From the NCBI GenBank assembly GCA_003599425.1, contig QZKC01000046.1:1-58589 (forward strand): a stretch of 58,589 nt of DNA. Direction: 5' to 3'. Of this stretch, positions 46,788-56,421 are shown piece after piece (within the stretch, counting starts at the first letter, position 1; every line of letters begins with the position of its first letter). The position numbers and the translations under genes are program-made. The notes under the pieces are model-generated. The model did not search any database, was not told the origin of the DNA, and saw only the letters and a program-made list of their open reading frames with translations. Source of the DNA: Nitrospiraceae bacterium. GTDB taxonomy: Bacteria > Nitrospirota > Thermodesulfovibrionia > UBA6902.

Positions 46788-46820
46788 CGCTGGATAATTA
46801 GAAGAAGGTAATTGGTTCGA

Positions 46821-46853
46821 AAGGGCTGCTGTAACGCAGCCCTTTTTCTTTTT
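46821..46853 (+). terminator. Rho-independent terminator after the lipoprotein gene
   Basis: AAGGGCTGC (46821-46829) pairs with GCAGCCCTT (46836-46844), loop TGTAAC, followed by TTTCTTTTT. A textbook structure. Confidence 0.9.
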
Positions 46854-46907
46854 CAGGGGTCATTATGATAATATTAATGGCTTTATCAGGACGCAGATTT
46901 AACTGAA

Positions 46908-47000
46908 ACAGACCAAGAGAACACAGAACAAAGAACACAGACGTAACAAAAAAAAACTATTTCTATTTACTGGTCTGTTATCTGTGTTCTGCTGTCTGTT
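46908..47000 (+). repeat. CACAGAACA-word palindrome before rluB
   Basis: Left words ACAGACCAAGAGAACACAG and right words CTGTGTTCTGCTGTCTG form a long imperfect hairpin. It has the same vocabulary as the rpoB leader element at 3625-3695. It creates an artificial ATG at 46984 upstream of rluB. Confidence 0.7.
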
Positions 47001-47022
47001 TTTTCTGCACCAAATATATTAT

Positions 47023-47748
47023 ATGGAAGAACGGCTACAGAAAATTCTGGCTAAATGCGGCATCGCTTCCCGGCGAAAGGCCGAGGAGATGATACTTGAA
47101 GGCATGGTGACCGTAAACGGCGCTCCAGCTGCACTTGGTATGAAGGCAGATCTTGAGAGAGACCACATCAAGGTCAAAGGCAAGCTTATACGCACTCCTG
47201 AACGAAAGGTATACCTGATCCTGAACAAGCCGGAAAAATGCCTTACGACCATGTCTGATTCAGAAGGACGGACGACCGTGAAAGACTTTCTGAAAGGGGT
47301 CAAGGGACATGTCTTTCCGGTTGGACGGCTTGATTATAATACCGAAGGCTTGCTCATTATGACCAATGACGGAGATATGGCTAATGCCATACTTCATCCC
47401 AGCCGCAAGATACCGAAAACATATCTTCTTAAAGTTGACGGGCTTATCGAAGAAAAAGAGATAAAAAAACTGGAGGACGGCGTCAGGCTTGATGACGGTG
47501 TGACAGCTCCGGCAAAAATAAAAAAGGTCAGGAAGACAGAAGCCAACTCATGGCTTGAAATGACCATTTATGAAGGCAGGAAAAGACAGATCAGGAGGAT
47601 GATGGAAAGGGTAGGCCATTCTGTTATCAAACTGAAGAGGATAAGGATAAACGGCATCTCTCTGGGCAGAATGGAACCGGGCGCCTTCCGGTATCTGAAG
47701 CCTGAAGAGGTAAAAAAGTTGAAGAAGGAAGTCGGAGTTAATAATTAA
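47023..47748 (+). CDS. rluB: 23S rRNA pseudouridine synthase, RluB/RsuA family
   Basis: This 241-residue protein has an N-terminal S4 domain (LQKILAKCGIASRRKAEEMI) and a catalytic domain with GRLDYNTEGLLIMTNDG (the catalytic Asp in GRLD). GRKRQIRRMMERVGHSVIKLKR closes the fold. It isomerises uridine to pseudouridine in rRNA. The track start at 46984 lies in repeat sequence; the ATG at 47023 starts the S4 domain. There is no strong ribosome site. aspS follows after a palindromic element. Confidence 0.9.
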   Translation: MEERLQKILAKCGIASRRKAEEMILEGMVTVNGAPAALGMKADLERDHIKVKGKLIRTPERKVYLILNKPEKCLTTMSDSEGRTTVKDFLKGVKGHVFPVGRLDYNTEGLLIMTNDGDMANAILHPSRKIPKTYLLKVDGLIEEKEIKKLEDGVRLDDGVTAPAKIKKVRKTEANSWLEMTIYEGRKRQIRRMMERVGHSVIKLKRIRINGISLGRMEPGAFRYLKPEEVKKLKKEVGVNN

Positions 47749-47773
47749 TGTTTGTGCGGCAGTGCCCTGAAAA

Positions 47774-47842
47774 TGTCATTCCGGCTTGTCCGGAATCTTT
47801 CCGGGAATAAAAGGAAGGATTCCCGACGTGGCGGGAATGACA
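47774..47842 (+). repeat. GTCATTCCGGC/GCGGGAATGAC palindrome between rluB and aspS
   Basis: GTCATTCC (47775-47782) pairs with GGAATGAC (47834-47841). Inside are CCGGCTTGTCCGG and GGAAGGATTCCCGACGTGG words. This is another widely dispersed intergenic repeat type, recalled from general knowledge and not searched. Confidence 0.75.
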
Positions 47843-47870
47843 ACATAATAGGAAATAAAAGGTACAATCT

Positions 47871-49664
47871 ATGCTGAGAGATAAATATTGCAGTGAGGTC
47901 ACCGAAAAAGACCTTGGAACACATCTATCGGTTGCCGGGTGGGCGAATAAATGGCGTGACCACGGTGGTGTTATTTTTATAGATGTACGCGACAGAAGCG
48001 GTATTGTGCAGGTAGTATTCAATCCTGAGATCAATCCCGACATTCATCAGCGAGCGCACAAGGTACGGAATGAATATGTCCTGCAGGTGAAAGGTGAAGT
48101 GAGGAAAAGGCCTGAAGGGACCGAGAACCCTTCCATTCCGACAGGAAAGGTGGAGATCATTGCGAATGAGCTGACAATATTAAGTGACTGCAAACCGCTT
48201 CCCTTCATGATCGAGGATGAGACAGACGCATCCGAGTTTTTGCGGTACAAGCACAGGTATCTCGACCTGAGAAGGCCTGTGATACAACGCAATATGATAA
48301 TCAGGCACAGGGCCGCAAAGGCCTTCCGTGAATATCTCGACTCACACGGGTTTCTTGAAATAGAGACCCCGATGCTTACGAAAAGCACGCCTGAAGGCGC
48401 GCGTGATTACCTCGTGCCGAGCAGGACCAACCCCGGACACTTTTTTGCGCTCCCGCAGTCACCGCAGATATTCAAGCAGATATTGATGGTATCAGGGCTT
48501 GAAAGGTACTATCAGATCGTTAAATGCTTTCGGGACGAAGACCTCCGCGCTGACAGGCAGCCTGAATTCACTCAGGTTGATATGGAGATGTCGTTCATTA
48601 ACCGGGAGGACATCATATCTGTTGTCGAGGGGATGATACAAAAGGTCTTTACAGATACTATTGGGGCGAAGATTCAGACGCCGTTTCAAATACTTCCCTA
48701 TCATGAGGCAATGGACCGGTTCGGCTGCGATAAACCGGATCTGAGATTTTCGCTCGAACTGAAAAATGTGAGCGATATTGTAAGGGATTCATCGTTCAAG
48801 GTATTCCTCGATACCATTTCAAATGGCGGCATTGTAAAAGGCATAAATGCAAAGGGGCTTGCGGGATACTCCAGAAAGGAACTTGACGACCTCACCAAAG
48901 AGGTGCAGGGTTACGGAGCAAAGGGGCTTGCCTGGATAAAGATCAGGAATGGTTTTGAATCCCCGATCGCCAAATTCTTCCCCGAACAACTCTTAAAGGC
49001 AATAGCTGAACGGTTAGAGGCAATGGATGGCGACCTCCTGCTTTTTGTTGCTGACAAAGAGAAGGTTGCCAATGACTGCCTTTCCAGATTGAGGAACGAA
49101 CTGGCTAAAAGACTGGGCCTGATAAAGGATGGCAGTTACACTTTTGCGTGGATAACGGATTTCCCTCTCTTTGAATGGAATGATGAAGAGAAAAGATATG
49201 AAGCCATGCATCACCCCTTCACCAGCCCCATGGAAGAAGATATGGAAAAATTTATGTCTGTGGACCAACTCGATGTAGGGGCAAGGCGCGCCTTGCCCTT
49301 ACTGCGCGCCCAGGCTTATGACATTATATTGAACGGCTATGAAATAGGAGGCGGGAGCATTCGTATTCACCGAAAGGATGTACAGGACCGGATGTTCCAG
49401 CTTTTGAATATCACCCCTGAAGAGGCGAATGAGAAATTCGGCTTTCTCCTTGAGGCGCTCGAATATGGCGCACCCCCGCACGGAGGCATTGCCCTTGGCC
49501 TTGACAGGCTTGTCATGATACTTACAGGCGCCCAGTCAATAAGGGACGTCATTGCATTCCCCAAAACTCAGAAGGCTATCTGTCCCCTGAGCAACGCCCC
49601 GTCCGAAGTCGATCCAAAGCAACTCAAGGATTTGAGTATTAAACTTGATCCGGATCTTCTGTAA
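47871..49664 (+). CDS. aspS: Aspartyl-tRNA synthetase (bacterial type with GAD domain)
   Basis: This 597-residue class II synthetase has an N-terminal OB domain ([25 protein letters not shown]), then [20 protein letters not shown] and the motif 2 area [21 protein letters not shown]. The bacterial GAD insertion spans about 300-400. Motif 3 is [15 protein letters not shown]. The length is typical for the bacterial form. The absence of gatCAB in the window leaves open whether it is discriminating. The AAAGG ribosome site is weak. Confidence 0.96.
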   Translation: MLRDKYCSEVTEKDLGTHLSVAGWANKWRDHGGVIFIDVRDRSGIVQVVFNPEINPDIHQRAHKVRNEYVLQVKGEVRKRPEGTENPSIPTGKVEIIANELTILSDCKPLPFMIEDETDASEFLRYKHRYLDLRRPVIQRNMIIRHRAAKAFREYLDSHGFLEIETPMLTKSTPEGARDYLVPSRTNPGHFFALPQSPQIFKQILMVSGLERYYQIVKCFRDEDLRADRQPEFTQVDMEMSFINREDIISVVEGMIQKVFTDTIGAKIQTPFQILPYHEAMDRFGCDKPDLRFSLELKNVSDIVRDSSFKVFLDTISNGGIVKGINAKGLAGYSRKELDDLTKEVQGYGAKGLAWIKIRNGFESPIAKFFPEQLLKAIAERLEAMDGDLLLFVADKEKVANDCLSRLRNELAKRLGLIKDGSYTFAWITDFPLFEWNDEEKRYEAMHHPFTSPMEEDMEKFMSVDQLDVGARRALPLLRAQAYDIILNGYEIGGGSIRIHRKDVQDRMFQLLNITPEEANEKFGFLLEALEYGAPPHGGIALGLDRLVMILTGAQSIRDVIAFPKTQKAICPLSNAPSEVDPKQLKDLSIKLDPDLL

Positions 49665-49691
49665 GCTGAAAGCTGATAGCTGGCAGCTAAT

Positions 49692-49731
49692 CTCTTTGTG
49701 CCTCTGTGCCTCTGAACCTTTGTGCCTTCTT
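49692..49731 (+). repeat. TTTGTGCCTCTGTGCCTCTG word repeat
   Basis: CTTTGTGCCTCTGTGCCTC is reiterated after aspS. The same words occur in the 24955-25215 spacer. No complementary arm is present here, so it may be half of an element. Confidence 0.5.
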
Positions 49732-49801
49732 TGGGTTATTGACGAGTTATGAGAAATGTGATAAGTAGAATACAGATGTTGTCAAATACAGGGGGATTTT
49801 T

Positions 49802-50071
49802 ATGGAAACATGGCAGAGCGGAGAGATCATGGAACATGAAGATGAAAAAATACTCGCGGAAAAATATGCGCTCAGGTTTGGACAGATCGCGGTTGACAAG
49901 GGATTTGTCTCCTCGGAGCAGGTAAGGCAAGCACTTGATATACAGATGTCTGTTGTTAATGCTTCAAGACTGAGGCCCCACAAGCTTATCGGAGAGATCC
50001 TCTTTGAAAAAGGCTGGATGACCATGAAGCAGATCGAGAATGTCCTGGCCGAGATATTTAGGGATAAATAG
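49802..50071 (+). CDS. Small MshEN-like (GspE N-terminal-like) protein
   Basis: This 89-residue cytosolic protein has two related helical motifs, LRFGQIAVDKGFVSSEQVRQALDIQ and KLIGEILFEKGWMTMKQIENVL. They follow the pattern LG.LL...G.I...QL..AL of the N-terminal MshEN domain of type II/IV secretion ATPases, known to bind c-di-GMP in some members. As a free-standing protein its role is unknown; it may be a c-di-GMP reader or adaptor. The start is ATG 49802 with GGGGG before it. Confidence 0.65.
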   Translation: METWQSGEIMEHEDEKILAEKYALRFGQIAVDKGFVSSEQVRQALDIQMSVVNASRLRPHKLIGEILFEKGWMTMKQIENVLAEIFRDK

Positions 50072-50382
50072 CCTCCCTTAGTCCCCATTGAATCATTAAA
50101 TATTGATATTTGAACAGGCAAGGTGAATTTCTGCGCAATATTGTCTAACCGTTTGAAATTACATGTTAATTAAGCTATTCCTTCAATAAATAAGCAAAAA
50201 TTATAAATTAATTTAAATTTTTATATTGACTCACTTGTGAGGTCTTTCATATTATAGTTACTCGTTAACTCTGTAATTCTTGCAATTACTTACGGATTGA
50301 TACCCTTTTAAAGAATATTCTTCACTAATTTCATTGAAGAAAATTGGTATGGCATCCTATCTATTATGAAAAGGAGATACGC
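50072..50382 (+). other. 311-base AT-rich spacer upstream of adk
   Basis: I see no gene. The sequence is AT-rich, with an AATTTAAATTTTTAT stretch. It carries the best promoter candidate for adk (see the next entry). AAGGAG at 50371-50376 is the adk ribosome site. Confidence 0.6.
50226..50255 (+). promoter_or_regulatory. Sigma-70 promoter candidate for adk (and possibly sat)
   Basis: TTGACT and TATTAT are separated by 18 bases in an AT-rich context. A long leader of about 120 bases to the adk ATG is implied. No clear terminator lies between adk and sat, so one transcript may cover both. Confidence 0.55.
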
Positions 50383-51027
50383 ATGAAACTTGTTTTGTTG
50401 GGAGCCCCGGGAGCCGGGAAAGGCACTCAGGCAAAGAAACTTATTGAAAAATATGGCATACCCCAGATCTCTACCGGAGATATCCTCAGAAAGGCCGTTG
50501 CAGACGGCACCCCCCTTGGCAAAGAAGCAAAATCATATATGGACAAAGGCGAGCTTGTTCCTGACTCTGTTGTAATTGGGCTGGTGAAAGAAAGGCTCGC
50601 ACAGGATGACTGCAAAAAAGGATATATCCTTGACGGCTTTCCGAGAAATACGTCCCAGGCAGAGACTCTCGACAAGGTGCTTTCCGGAATGAACGCATCT
50701 CTTGATGTAGCGCTCAGTGTTGACGTTGACAAGGACGACCTCATGAAGAGGCTCACCGGCAGGAGGACCTGCAAGGGCTGCCAGCAGATGTACAATGTTC
50801 ATTTTTCACCCTCAAAGGTGGACGGCAAGTGCGACAAGTGCGGCGGCGAGCTCTATCAGAGGGATGATGACAAAGAAGCGACCATCAAGAACAGGCTTGA
50901 CGTATATGAAAAGGCAACTGCGCCACTTATCGAGTATTACAGCAGGAAGGGCATTCTCAAGTCTGTCATGGGCGTGGGAAACATAGATCAGATTTTCAGC
51001 AAAATTTGCTCCATACTTGGAAATTAA
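50383..51027 (+). CDS. adk: Adenylate kinase (zinc-lid type)
   Basis: This 214-residue enzyme has the P-loop GAPGAGKGTQ (7-16), GYILDGFPRNTSQAE (about 80-94) and a long LID with CKGCQQMYN and CDKCGGELY, a four-cysteine zinc site. It interconverts AMP and ATP with 2 ADP. The track start at 50344 adds 13 unsupported residues. It stands 42 bases before sat. This is meaningful because APS reduction makes AMP, which adk returns to ADP. Confidence 0.96.
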   Translation: MKLVLLGAPGAGKGTQAKKLIEKYGIPQISTGDILRKAVADGTPLGKEAKSYMDKGELVPDSVVIGLVKERLAQDDCKKGYILDGFPRNTSQAETLDKVLSGMNASLDVALSVDVDKDDLMKRLTGRRTCKGCQQMYNVHFSPSKVDGKCDKCGGELYQRDDDKEATIKNRLDVYEKATAPLIEYYSRKGILKSVMGVGNIDQIFSKICSILGN

Positions 51028-51069
51028 AATACAGCACGTTACTGAAATAACACTTTTAAGGAGGAAGAA

Positions 51070-52284
51070 ATGGCATTAGTCAATCCACATGGAAAAGAGA
51101 AGAAGCTTAAACCCCTTCTTCTCCAAGGCAAGGCACTTGAAGAAGCAAAGGCAAAGGCAAAATCCCTTACACAGGTCAGAATGAGCTCACGGGAAACAGG
51201 CGACCTCATCATGCTTGGTATCGGAGGTTTTACACCGCTTGAAGGCTTTATGACCAAGGCTGACTGGCAGGGCGTCTGCGATAAATATACAATGGCAGAC
51301 GGAACGTTCTGGCCGATACCGATCACGCTCTCAACGACAAAGGGACAGGCAGACAGTATCAAGATTGGAGAAGAGATCGCCCTTGTTGACGAGGAGAGCG
51401 GCGAGACAATGGGACTTATGACAGTGAAAGAGAAATACACGATCGACAAGGCACATGAATGCCAGAAGGTGTTTTGGACAACAGACACCGAGCATCCCGG
51501 AGTCGCAAAGGTCATGGCGCAGGGAGACGTTAACCTTGCAGGACCGGTAAAGGTACTGAGCCAGGGCAAATTCCCCGAGGAGTATCCCGGCGTATATCAG
51601 ACACCTGCAGAGTCAAGGAAGTTCTTTGAAGAAAAAGGCTGGTCCACCGTGGCAGCGTTCCAGACTCGTAACCCGATGCACCGTTCCCATGAATACCTCA
51701 CCAAGATCGCTATCGAGATCTGCGACGGCGTCTATATTCACATGCTTTTAGGAAAACTGAAAGCAGGCGACATCCCTGCTGATGTAAGGCAGAATGCTAT
51801 CGACGCACTTACAGCTAATTATTACGTTAAAGATTCCATAATGGTCGGAGGGTATCCTCTTGACATGAGATACGCAGGCCCGAGAGAGGCGCTACTTCAC
51901 GCACTCTTCAGACAGAACTACGGCTGCAGCCATCTTATCGTGGGCCGCGACCACGCAGGCGTCGGCGATTATTACGGGCCATTCGATGCTCATAAGATCT
52001 TTGACGAGATCCCGAAGGGCGCGCTCGAGACCCAGCCCCTTAAGATCGACTGGACCTTCTGGTGCCACAAGTGCGACGGCATGGCATCAATGAAGACCTG
52101 CCCGCATGGCAAGGAAGACAGGCTCATCCTCAGCGGTACCAAACTGAGAAAGATGCTTTCCGAGGGTGAGGAAGTATCTGACAAGTTCAGCAGGCCTGAA
52201 GTGCTTAAAATACTGAGGGCATATTATGAAGGCCTGAGTGAAAAAGTTGAAATAAAAATGCACAAGCATGCAGAAGGTGGATAG
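51070..52284 (+). CDS. sat: Sulfate adenylyltransferase (ATP sulfurylase)
   Basis: This 404-residue enzyme converts sulfate and ATP to APS and pyrophosphate. It has the active-site motif [20 protein letters not shown] (QTRNPxHxxH), [20 protein letters not shown], and zinc-type cysteines in [16 protein letters not shown]. There is no APS kinase domain, which fits the dissimilatory form. AAGGAGG precedes the ATG. A 141-base spacer separates it from aprB. Confidence 0.95.
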   Translation: MALVNPHGKEKKLKPLLLQGKALEEAKAKAKSLTQVRMSSRETGDLIMLGIGGFTPLEGFMTKADWQGVCDKYTMADGTFWPIPITLSTTKGQADSIKIGEEIALVDEESGETMGLMTVKEKYTIDKAHECQKVFWTTDTEHPGVAKVMAQGDVNLAGPVKVLSQGKFPEEYPGVYQTPAESRKFFEEKGWSTVAAFQTRNPMHRSHEYLTKIAIEICDGVYIHMLLGKLKAGDIPADVRQNAIDALTANYYVKDSIMVGGYPLDMRYAGPREALLHALFRQNYGCSHLIVGRDHAGVGDYYGPFDAHKIFDEIPKGALETQPLKIDWTFWCHKCDGMASMKTCPHGKEDRLILSGTKLRKMLSEGEEVSDKFSRPEVLKILRAYYEGLSEKVEIKMHKHAEGG

Positions 52285-52425
52285 AAGGCAGACAAGCATA
52301 CTGCTTTCTTTCGAGAGGGCATCTCTATATTGAAAGGAGGTGTTGAGCAGTTTTTGATTCATAAACAAACGGCAATAACTGAGCTTATGTTTAAGCTTAA
52401 AACACTAAAAAGGAGGTAACTTAGG

Positions 52426-52845
52426 ATGCCAAGTTTTGTAATCACAGAAAAATGCGACGGCTGTAAAGCACAGGACAAGACAGCATGTCAGTACATCTGC
52501 CCCAATGACCTCATGGCCCTGAACAGGGATCTCATGAAGGCATACAATCAGGAGCCGGATCAGTGCTGGGAGTGCTACAACTGCGTAAAGATCTGCCCCC
52601 AGCAGGCGATCGAAGTCAGAGGCTATCAGGATTTCAACCCGATCGGAGGCAATGTCATTCCGATGAGGGGTACCGACTCCATCATGTGGACGGTAAAATT
52701 CAGGAACGGGATACTGAAGAGATTCAAATTCCCGATCAGGACCACCGCAGAAGGTTCGGTTGATCCCTATGCAGGGAAGCCGGAGCCGGATTTCTCAAAA
52801 TTAAAAGCATCTGGCTTCTTCAATTACGAAGCCAGACAAGCATAA
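52426..52845 (+). CDS. aprB: Adenylylsulfate reductase beta subunit
   Basis: This 139-residue ferredoxin-type subunit has two 4Fe-4S sites: CDGCKAQDKTACQYICPNDL (about 11-30) and CWECYNCVKICPQQAIEV (about 47-64). A C-terminal tail wraps AprA. It passes electrons to the FAD of AprA. AAGGAGGT lies before the ATG. It is followed by aprA 18 bases downstream. Confidence 0.96.
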   Translation: MPSFVITEKCDGCKAQDKTACQYICPNDLMALNRDLMKAYNQEPDQCWECYNCVKICPQQAIEVRGYQDFNPIGGNVIPMRGTDSIMWTVKFRNGILKRFKFPIRTTAEGSVDPYAGKPEPDFSKLKASGFFNYEARQA

Positions 52846-52863
52846 GAAGGAGGAAAGATAACC

Positions 52864-54873
52864 ATGGAAAAAGAAACTTGTACTTTTTCATACTGCGCAA
52901 AGCCGGAAGTTGTTGAAGTTGACTGCGACCTTCTTATCATCGGCGGTGGTATGTCCGCATGCGGCGCTGCATATGAGGCAGCCAGATGGGCAACACCAAA
53001 GAATATGAAGATAGTCATGGTCGACAAGGCAGCAACAGACAGAAGCGGCGCTGTTGCAATGGGTCTGTCAGCCATCAACACCTACATTGGCGAAAATAAA
53101 GTCGAAGACTATGTTAGATACGTCAGAGGCGACCTGATGGGCATAATCAGGGAAGACCTCGTATATGACCTCGGAAGGCACGTTGATGACAGCGTTCACC
53201 TTTTTGAGGAATGGGGACTCCCGATCTGGAAAAAAGGCGACGACGGTTTCTCTCTTGACGGCTTCCAGGCCAGAGACGAGGGAAAGAAGACCTTACAGGA
53301 TGGCGGTACACCAGTCAGATCCGGTAAATGGCAGATCATGATCAACGGTGAATCCTACAAGGTCATCGTTGCAGAAGCTGCAAAGAAAGCACTTGAATAC
53401 AACAAGAAGGCAACCGGAATGGCGCAGAACCATTTCGAGAGGGTCTTCATCGTGAGACTCCTTAAAGACGCAAACGATCCGAACAGGGTTGCGGCAGCAG
53501 CCGGTTTCAGCGTCAGAGAGAACAAGATGTACCTCTTCAAGGCAAAGGCAATGCTGCTTGGCGCAGGAGGCGCGGTCAACGTCTTCAGGCCGAGGTCCTC
53601 AAAAGAAGGACAGGGAAGAGCCTGGTATCCTGTATGGAACTCAGGTTCCGGATATGCACTCGGCATGCAGGCAGGCGCTGAACTGACCCTTATGGAAAAC
53701 AGGTTCGTGCCTGCGCGTTTCAAAGACGGTTACGGGCCGGTCGGCGCATGGTTCCTCTTCTTCAAGGCAAAAGCAACCAACAGCCTTGGTGAAGACTATT
53801 GCACAAACCCTGAATATCTTGCCGAAGCAAAACAGAAATACGGCAAGTATGTCGACAAGCTCGGCACAGCCATCAGAAACCACCTCATGATGAAAGACAT
53901 GAAGGCAGGCAAGGGACCTATCCTCATGAGGACTCACGAGGCCATGGACGCCATCAACAAGTCCTTCATCGAGAAGTTAGGCGAGAAGGAAGGCAAGAAG
54001 AAAGTGAAACACCTCGAAGCTGAGGCTTGGGAAGACTTCCTCGATATGTGCATCGGACAGGCAGGCCTCTGGGCATGCAAGAACATCGAGCCTGACAAGA
54101 CACCGTCAGAGATCATGCCGACAGAGCCGTATATCCTCGGTTCACACGCAGGCTGCGCAGGATTCTGGTGCAGCGGACCTGGCGACATGGCTGGAGCTCC
54201 GAAGGAATGGTCCTGGGGCTACAACAGGATGTCAACGGTTCCGGGCCTCTTCATGATGGGCGACATCGTCGGCGCATCAGGCCACAAGTTCTCCTCAGGC
54301 TCGCATGCTGAAGGAAGAATAGCGGCAAAGGCCGGACTCGCATTCATCCTTGACAACGCCAGCTACACTCCGAAGATCAGAAGGACGGTCGACGAAGTTG
54401 CAGCAGAGCTCTATGCTCCGTATGAAGTTTATGAGAAATACAAAACATACTCAACAGATCCTGAGATCAATCCGCACTACATCAAGCCGAGCCTGCTTCA
54501 GGCCAGACTGCAGAAGATCGCGGATGAGTACTTTGGCGGCATCTCAACATGGTACATGACCTCAAAGACCATGCTTGAGGAAGGGCTGAACCAGCTCAAG
54601 CTGCTCAAGGAAGACTCCAACAGAATGGCAGCGAGCACGCTCCATGAGCTGATGAGATGCTGGGAGAACTATCACAGGATACTCTCTCTCGAGGCGCATG
54701 CACGCCACATCCTCTTCAGGGAAGAGAGCAGATACCCCGGTTACTACTACAGAGGTGACTTCGATTTCATCGATGACAACAACTGGAAAGCATTCACCTG
54801 CTCCAAGTACAACATGGAAACCGGAGAGTTCGCCATGTCCAAGAGAGATTACGTGCAGATCGTTTCTGATTAA
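52864..54873 (+). CDS. aprA: Adenylylsulfate reductase alpha subunit
   Basis: This 669-residue FAD enzyme reduces APS to sulfite and AMP. The FAD site CDLLIIGGGMSACGAAYEAARW lies near residue 20. Later parts include TDRSGAVAMGLSAINTYIGE, LGAGGAVNVFRPRSSKEGQG and GDIVGASGHKFSSGSHAEGR. The C-terminal RCWENYHRILSLEAHARHIL is intact. Length and gene order (sat, aprB, aprA, qmo) are those of dissimilatory sulfate reducers. AAGGAGG is the ribosome site. Confidence 0.96.
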   Translation: MEKETCTFSYCAKPEVVEVDCDLLIIGGGMSACGAAYEAARWATPKNMKIVMVDKAATDRSGAVAMGLSAINTYIGENKVEDYVRYVRGDLMGIIREDLVYDLGRHVDDSVHLFEEWGLPIWKKGDDGFSLDGFQARDEGKKTLQDGGTPVRSGKWQIMINGESYKVIVAEAAKKALEYNKKATGMAQNHFERVFIVRLLKDANDPNRVAAAAGFSVRENKMYLFKAKAMLLGAGGAVNVFRPRSSKEGQGRAWYPVWNSGSGYALGMQAGAELTLMENRFVPARFKDGYGPVGAWFLFFKAKATNSLGEDYCTNPEYLAEAKQKYGKYVDKLGTAIRNHLMMKDMKAGKGPILMRTHEAMDAINKSFIEKLGEKEGKKKVKHLEAEAWEDFLDMCIGQAGLWACKNIEPDKTPSEIMPTEPYILGSHAGCAGFWCSGPGDMAGAPKEWSWGYNRMSTVPGLFMMGDIVGASGHKFSSGSHAEGRIAAKAGLAFILDNASYTPKIRRTVDEVAAELYAPYEVYEKYKTYSTDPEINPHYIKPSLLQARLQKIADEYFGGISTWYMTSKTMLEEGLNQLKLLKEDSNRMAASTLHELMRCWENYHRILSLEAHARHILFREESRYPGYYYRGDFDFIDDNNWKAFTCSKYNMETGEFAMSKRDYVQIVSD

Positions 54874-54894
54874 TCTGTAATGTGACACTCAGAT

Positions 54895-54930
54895 TCTCCG
54901 GGCGTCCACAGGACGTCCGGAGAGTTATTT
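54895..54930 (+). terminator. Hairpin terminator-like structure after aprA
   Basis: TCTCCGGGCGTCC (54895-54907) pairs with GGACGTCCGGAGA (54911-54923), 13 pairs with one G-U and loop ACA, followed by GTTATTT. The T run is short, so termination may be partial. Confidence 0.7.
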
Positions 54931-54983
54931 ACGTTATCAAGTCATGAGTTTCCCTGTAACAAAATCGGGAAATACAAATATTT

Positions 54984-55070
54984 CCCCTCCCTTGACGGGA
55001 GGGGATAAAGGGGAGGGTGAAATAAAATCAGACCCCCTCACCCTAACCCTCTCCCGCAGGGGGAGAGGTG
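54984..55070 (+). repeat. CCCTCCC/CACCCTAACCCTCTCCC palindrome between aprA and qmoA
   Basis: CCCCTCCC-TTGAC-GGGAGGGG forms one hairpin. CCTCTCCC-GCAG-GGGGAGAGG forms a second. GGGGAGGGTGA pairs across to TCACCCTAACCC. The words CCCTCACCCTAACCCTCTCCC are a dispersed repeat seen in many bacteria (recalled). It fills the aprA–qmoA spacer. Confidence 0.8.
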
Positions 55071-55158
55071 AAAAAGTATATTGTCATTTAATGTAAGTTT
55101 GCAGTAAAGTATAACCCGCTTGATAATGTAAATAACTCTGTTGAAATGGAGGCATCGT

Positions 55159-56415
55159 ATGTCAGAGCAACAAAAAACAGTTTTAGTGGTCGGCGGAGGC
55201 TTTAGCGGCCTTACCGCTGCTGTTGAAACTGCGGAAGCAGGTTTAAACGTCATCATCGTTGAGAAATCACCGTTTCTCGGCGGCAGGGTGACACAACTTA
55301 ACAAGTATTTCCCGAAGCTGTGCCCGCCCAACTGCGGCCTTGAGATAAACTTCAAGAGGATAAAGAACAGCGGCGACATCACATTCCACACCCTTGCCGA
55401 GGTAGAAAAGATATCCGGGCAGGAAGGGAATTACGATGTCACGATACGCAAGGCCCCGCGCTTTGTAAATGATAAATGTGTAGGATGCAATGCGTGCAAT
55501 GAGGCCTGTCCTGTGGAGATGCCGAATGAGTTCAATTTCGGACTGGACAAGACAAAAGCCGCTTACATCACTCACAACCAGGCGTTCCCGTTCCGGTATG
55601 TGCTTGACGGCAGACACTGCAAAGGCAAGGCCTGCGCGAAATGCGCTGAGGCATGCAAATATGACGCTATCAATCTTGACATGAAGCCGGAAACAGTGAA
55701 CGTAAAAGTGTCGTCGATAGTCTACGCGACCGGATGGAATCTTTATGATGTGTCCAACCTCGACATCCTCGGCGGCGGCAAGATAAAGAATGTAATAACC
55801 AACATGCAGATGGAAAGGCTCGCTTCTCCGAACGGTCCGACCGGAGGCAAGATTCTCAGGCCTTCTGACGGCAAGGAAGTGAAAAACATCGCATTTGTAC
55901 AGTGCGCAGGCAGCAGGGATGAGAACCACCTCCCGTACTGTTCATATATTTGCTGTATGGCCTCCCTGAAACAGGCGACCTATCTGAGAGAGCAGTACCC
56001 TGACTCAAAAGCCCGGATATTTTACATCGATATGAGAACGCCCGGAAGGTATGAGCAGTTTTACTGGAAGGTCAAGGAAGACACGAACGTTACCCTGACA
56101 AAAGGCAAGGTCGCAAAGGTCGAGGAAGACGCTGCTACAGGCGATGTCATTCTCACTGCTGAGGACGTTCTCCGCGGAGAAAAGATCACGGAGAAGTTCG
56201 ATATGGTGGTGCTTGCAGCAGGTATGGTGCCTTCAACAAAGGCCTCGAAGATCCCTGCCGACATTTCATATACGGACGAGGGATTTGTGGTGCCCGCTTC
56301 ACTGAAGAAGGGAATGGTCGCTGTCGGTACACTGAAGAGCCCGGTTGATGTTGCAAGGTCTGTACAGGACGCGACAGGGGCGGCAATCAAAAGCATTCAG
56401 AGTGGGAGGAGATAG
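55159..56415 (+). CDS. qmoA: Quinone-interacting membrane-bound oxidoreductase subunit QmoA
   Basis: This 418-residue HdrA-like flavoprotein has the FAD motif VLVVGGGFSGLTAAVETAEAG at the N-terminus and GGRVTQLNKYFPKLCPPNCG. It carries cysteine clusters CVGCNACNEACPVEMPNE and CKGKACAKCAEACKYD, then VQCAGSRDENHLPYCSYICC. With QmoB and QmoC it links menaquinol to AprBA. The ATG at 55159 follows ATGGAGG; the track start at 55141 is an upstream TTG. qmoB starts 6 bases after the stop. Confidence 0.94.
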   Translation: MSEQQKTVLVVGGGFSGLTAAVETAEAGLNVIIVEKSPFLGGRVTQLNKYFPKLCPPNCGLEINFKRIKNSGDITFHTLAEVEKISGQEGNYDVTIRKAPRFVNDKCVGCNACNEACPVEMPNEFNFGLDKTKAAYITHNQAFPFRYVLDGRHCKGKACAKCAEACKYDAINLDMKPETVNVKVSSIVYATGWNLYDVSNLDILGGGKIKNVITNMQMERLASPNGPTGGKILRPSDGKEVKNIAFVQCAGSRDENHLPYCSYICCMASLKQATYLREQYPDSKARIFYIDMRTPGRYEQFYWKVKEDTNVTLTKGKVAKVEEDAATGDVILTAEDVLRGEKITEKFDMVVLAAGMVPSTKASKIPADISYTDEGFVVPASLKKGMVAVGTLKSPVDVARSVQDATGAAIKSIQSGRR

Positions 56416-56421
56416 AGACAG

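Noticed and set aside
52387-52419. 10-codon ORF (MFKLKTLKRR) overlapping the aprB ribosome site
   Set aside because: It has no ribosome site of its own and simply reads through the AAGGAGG of aprB.
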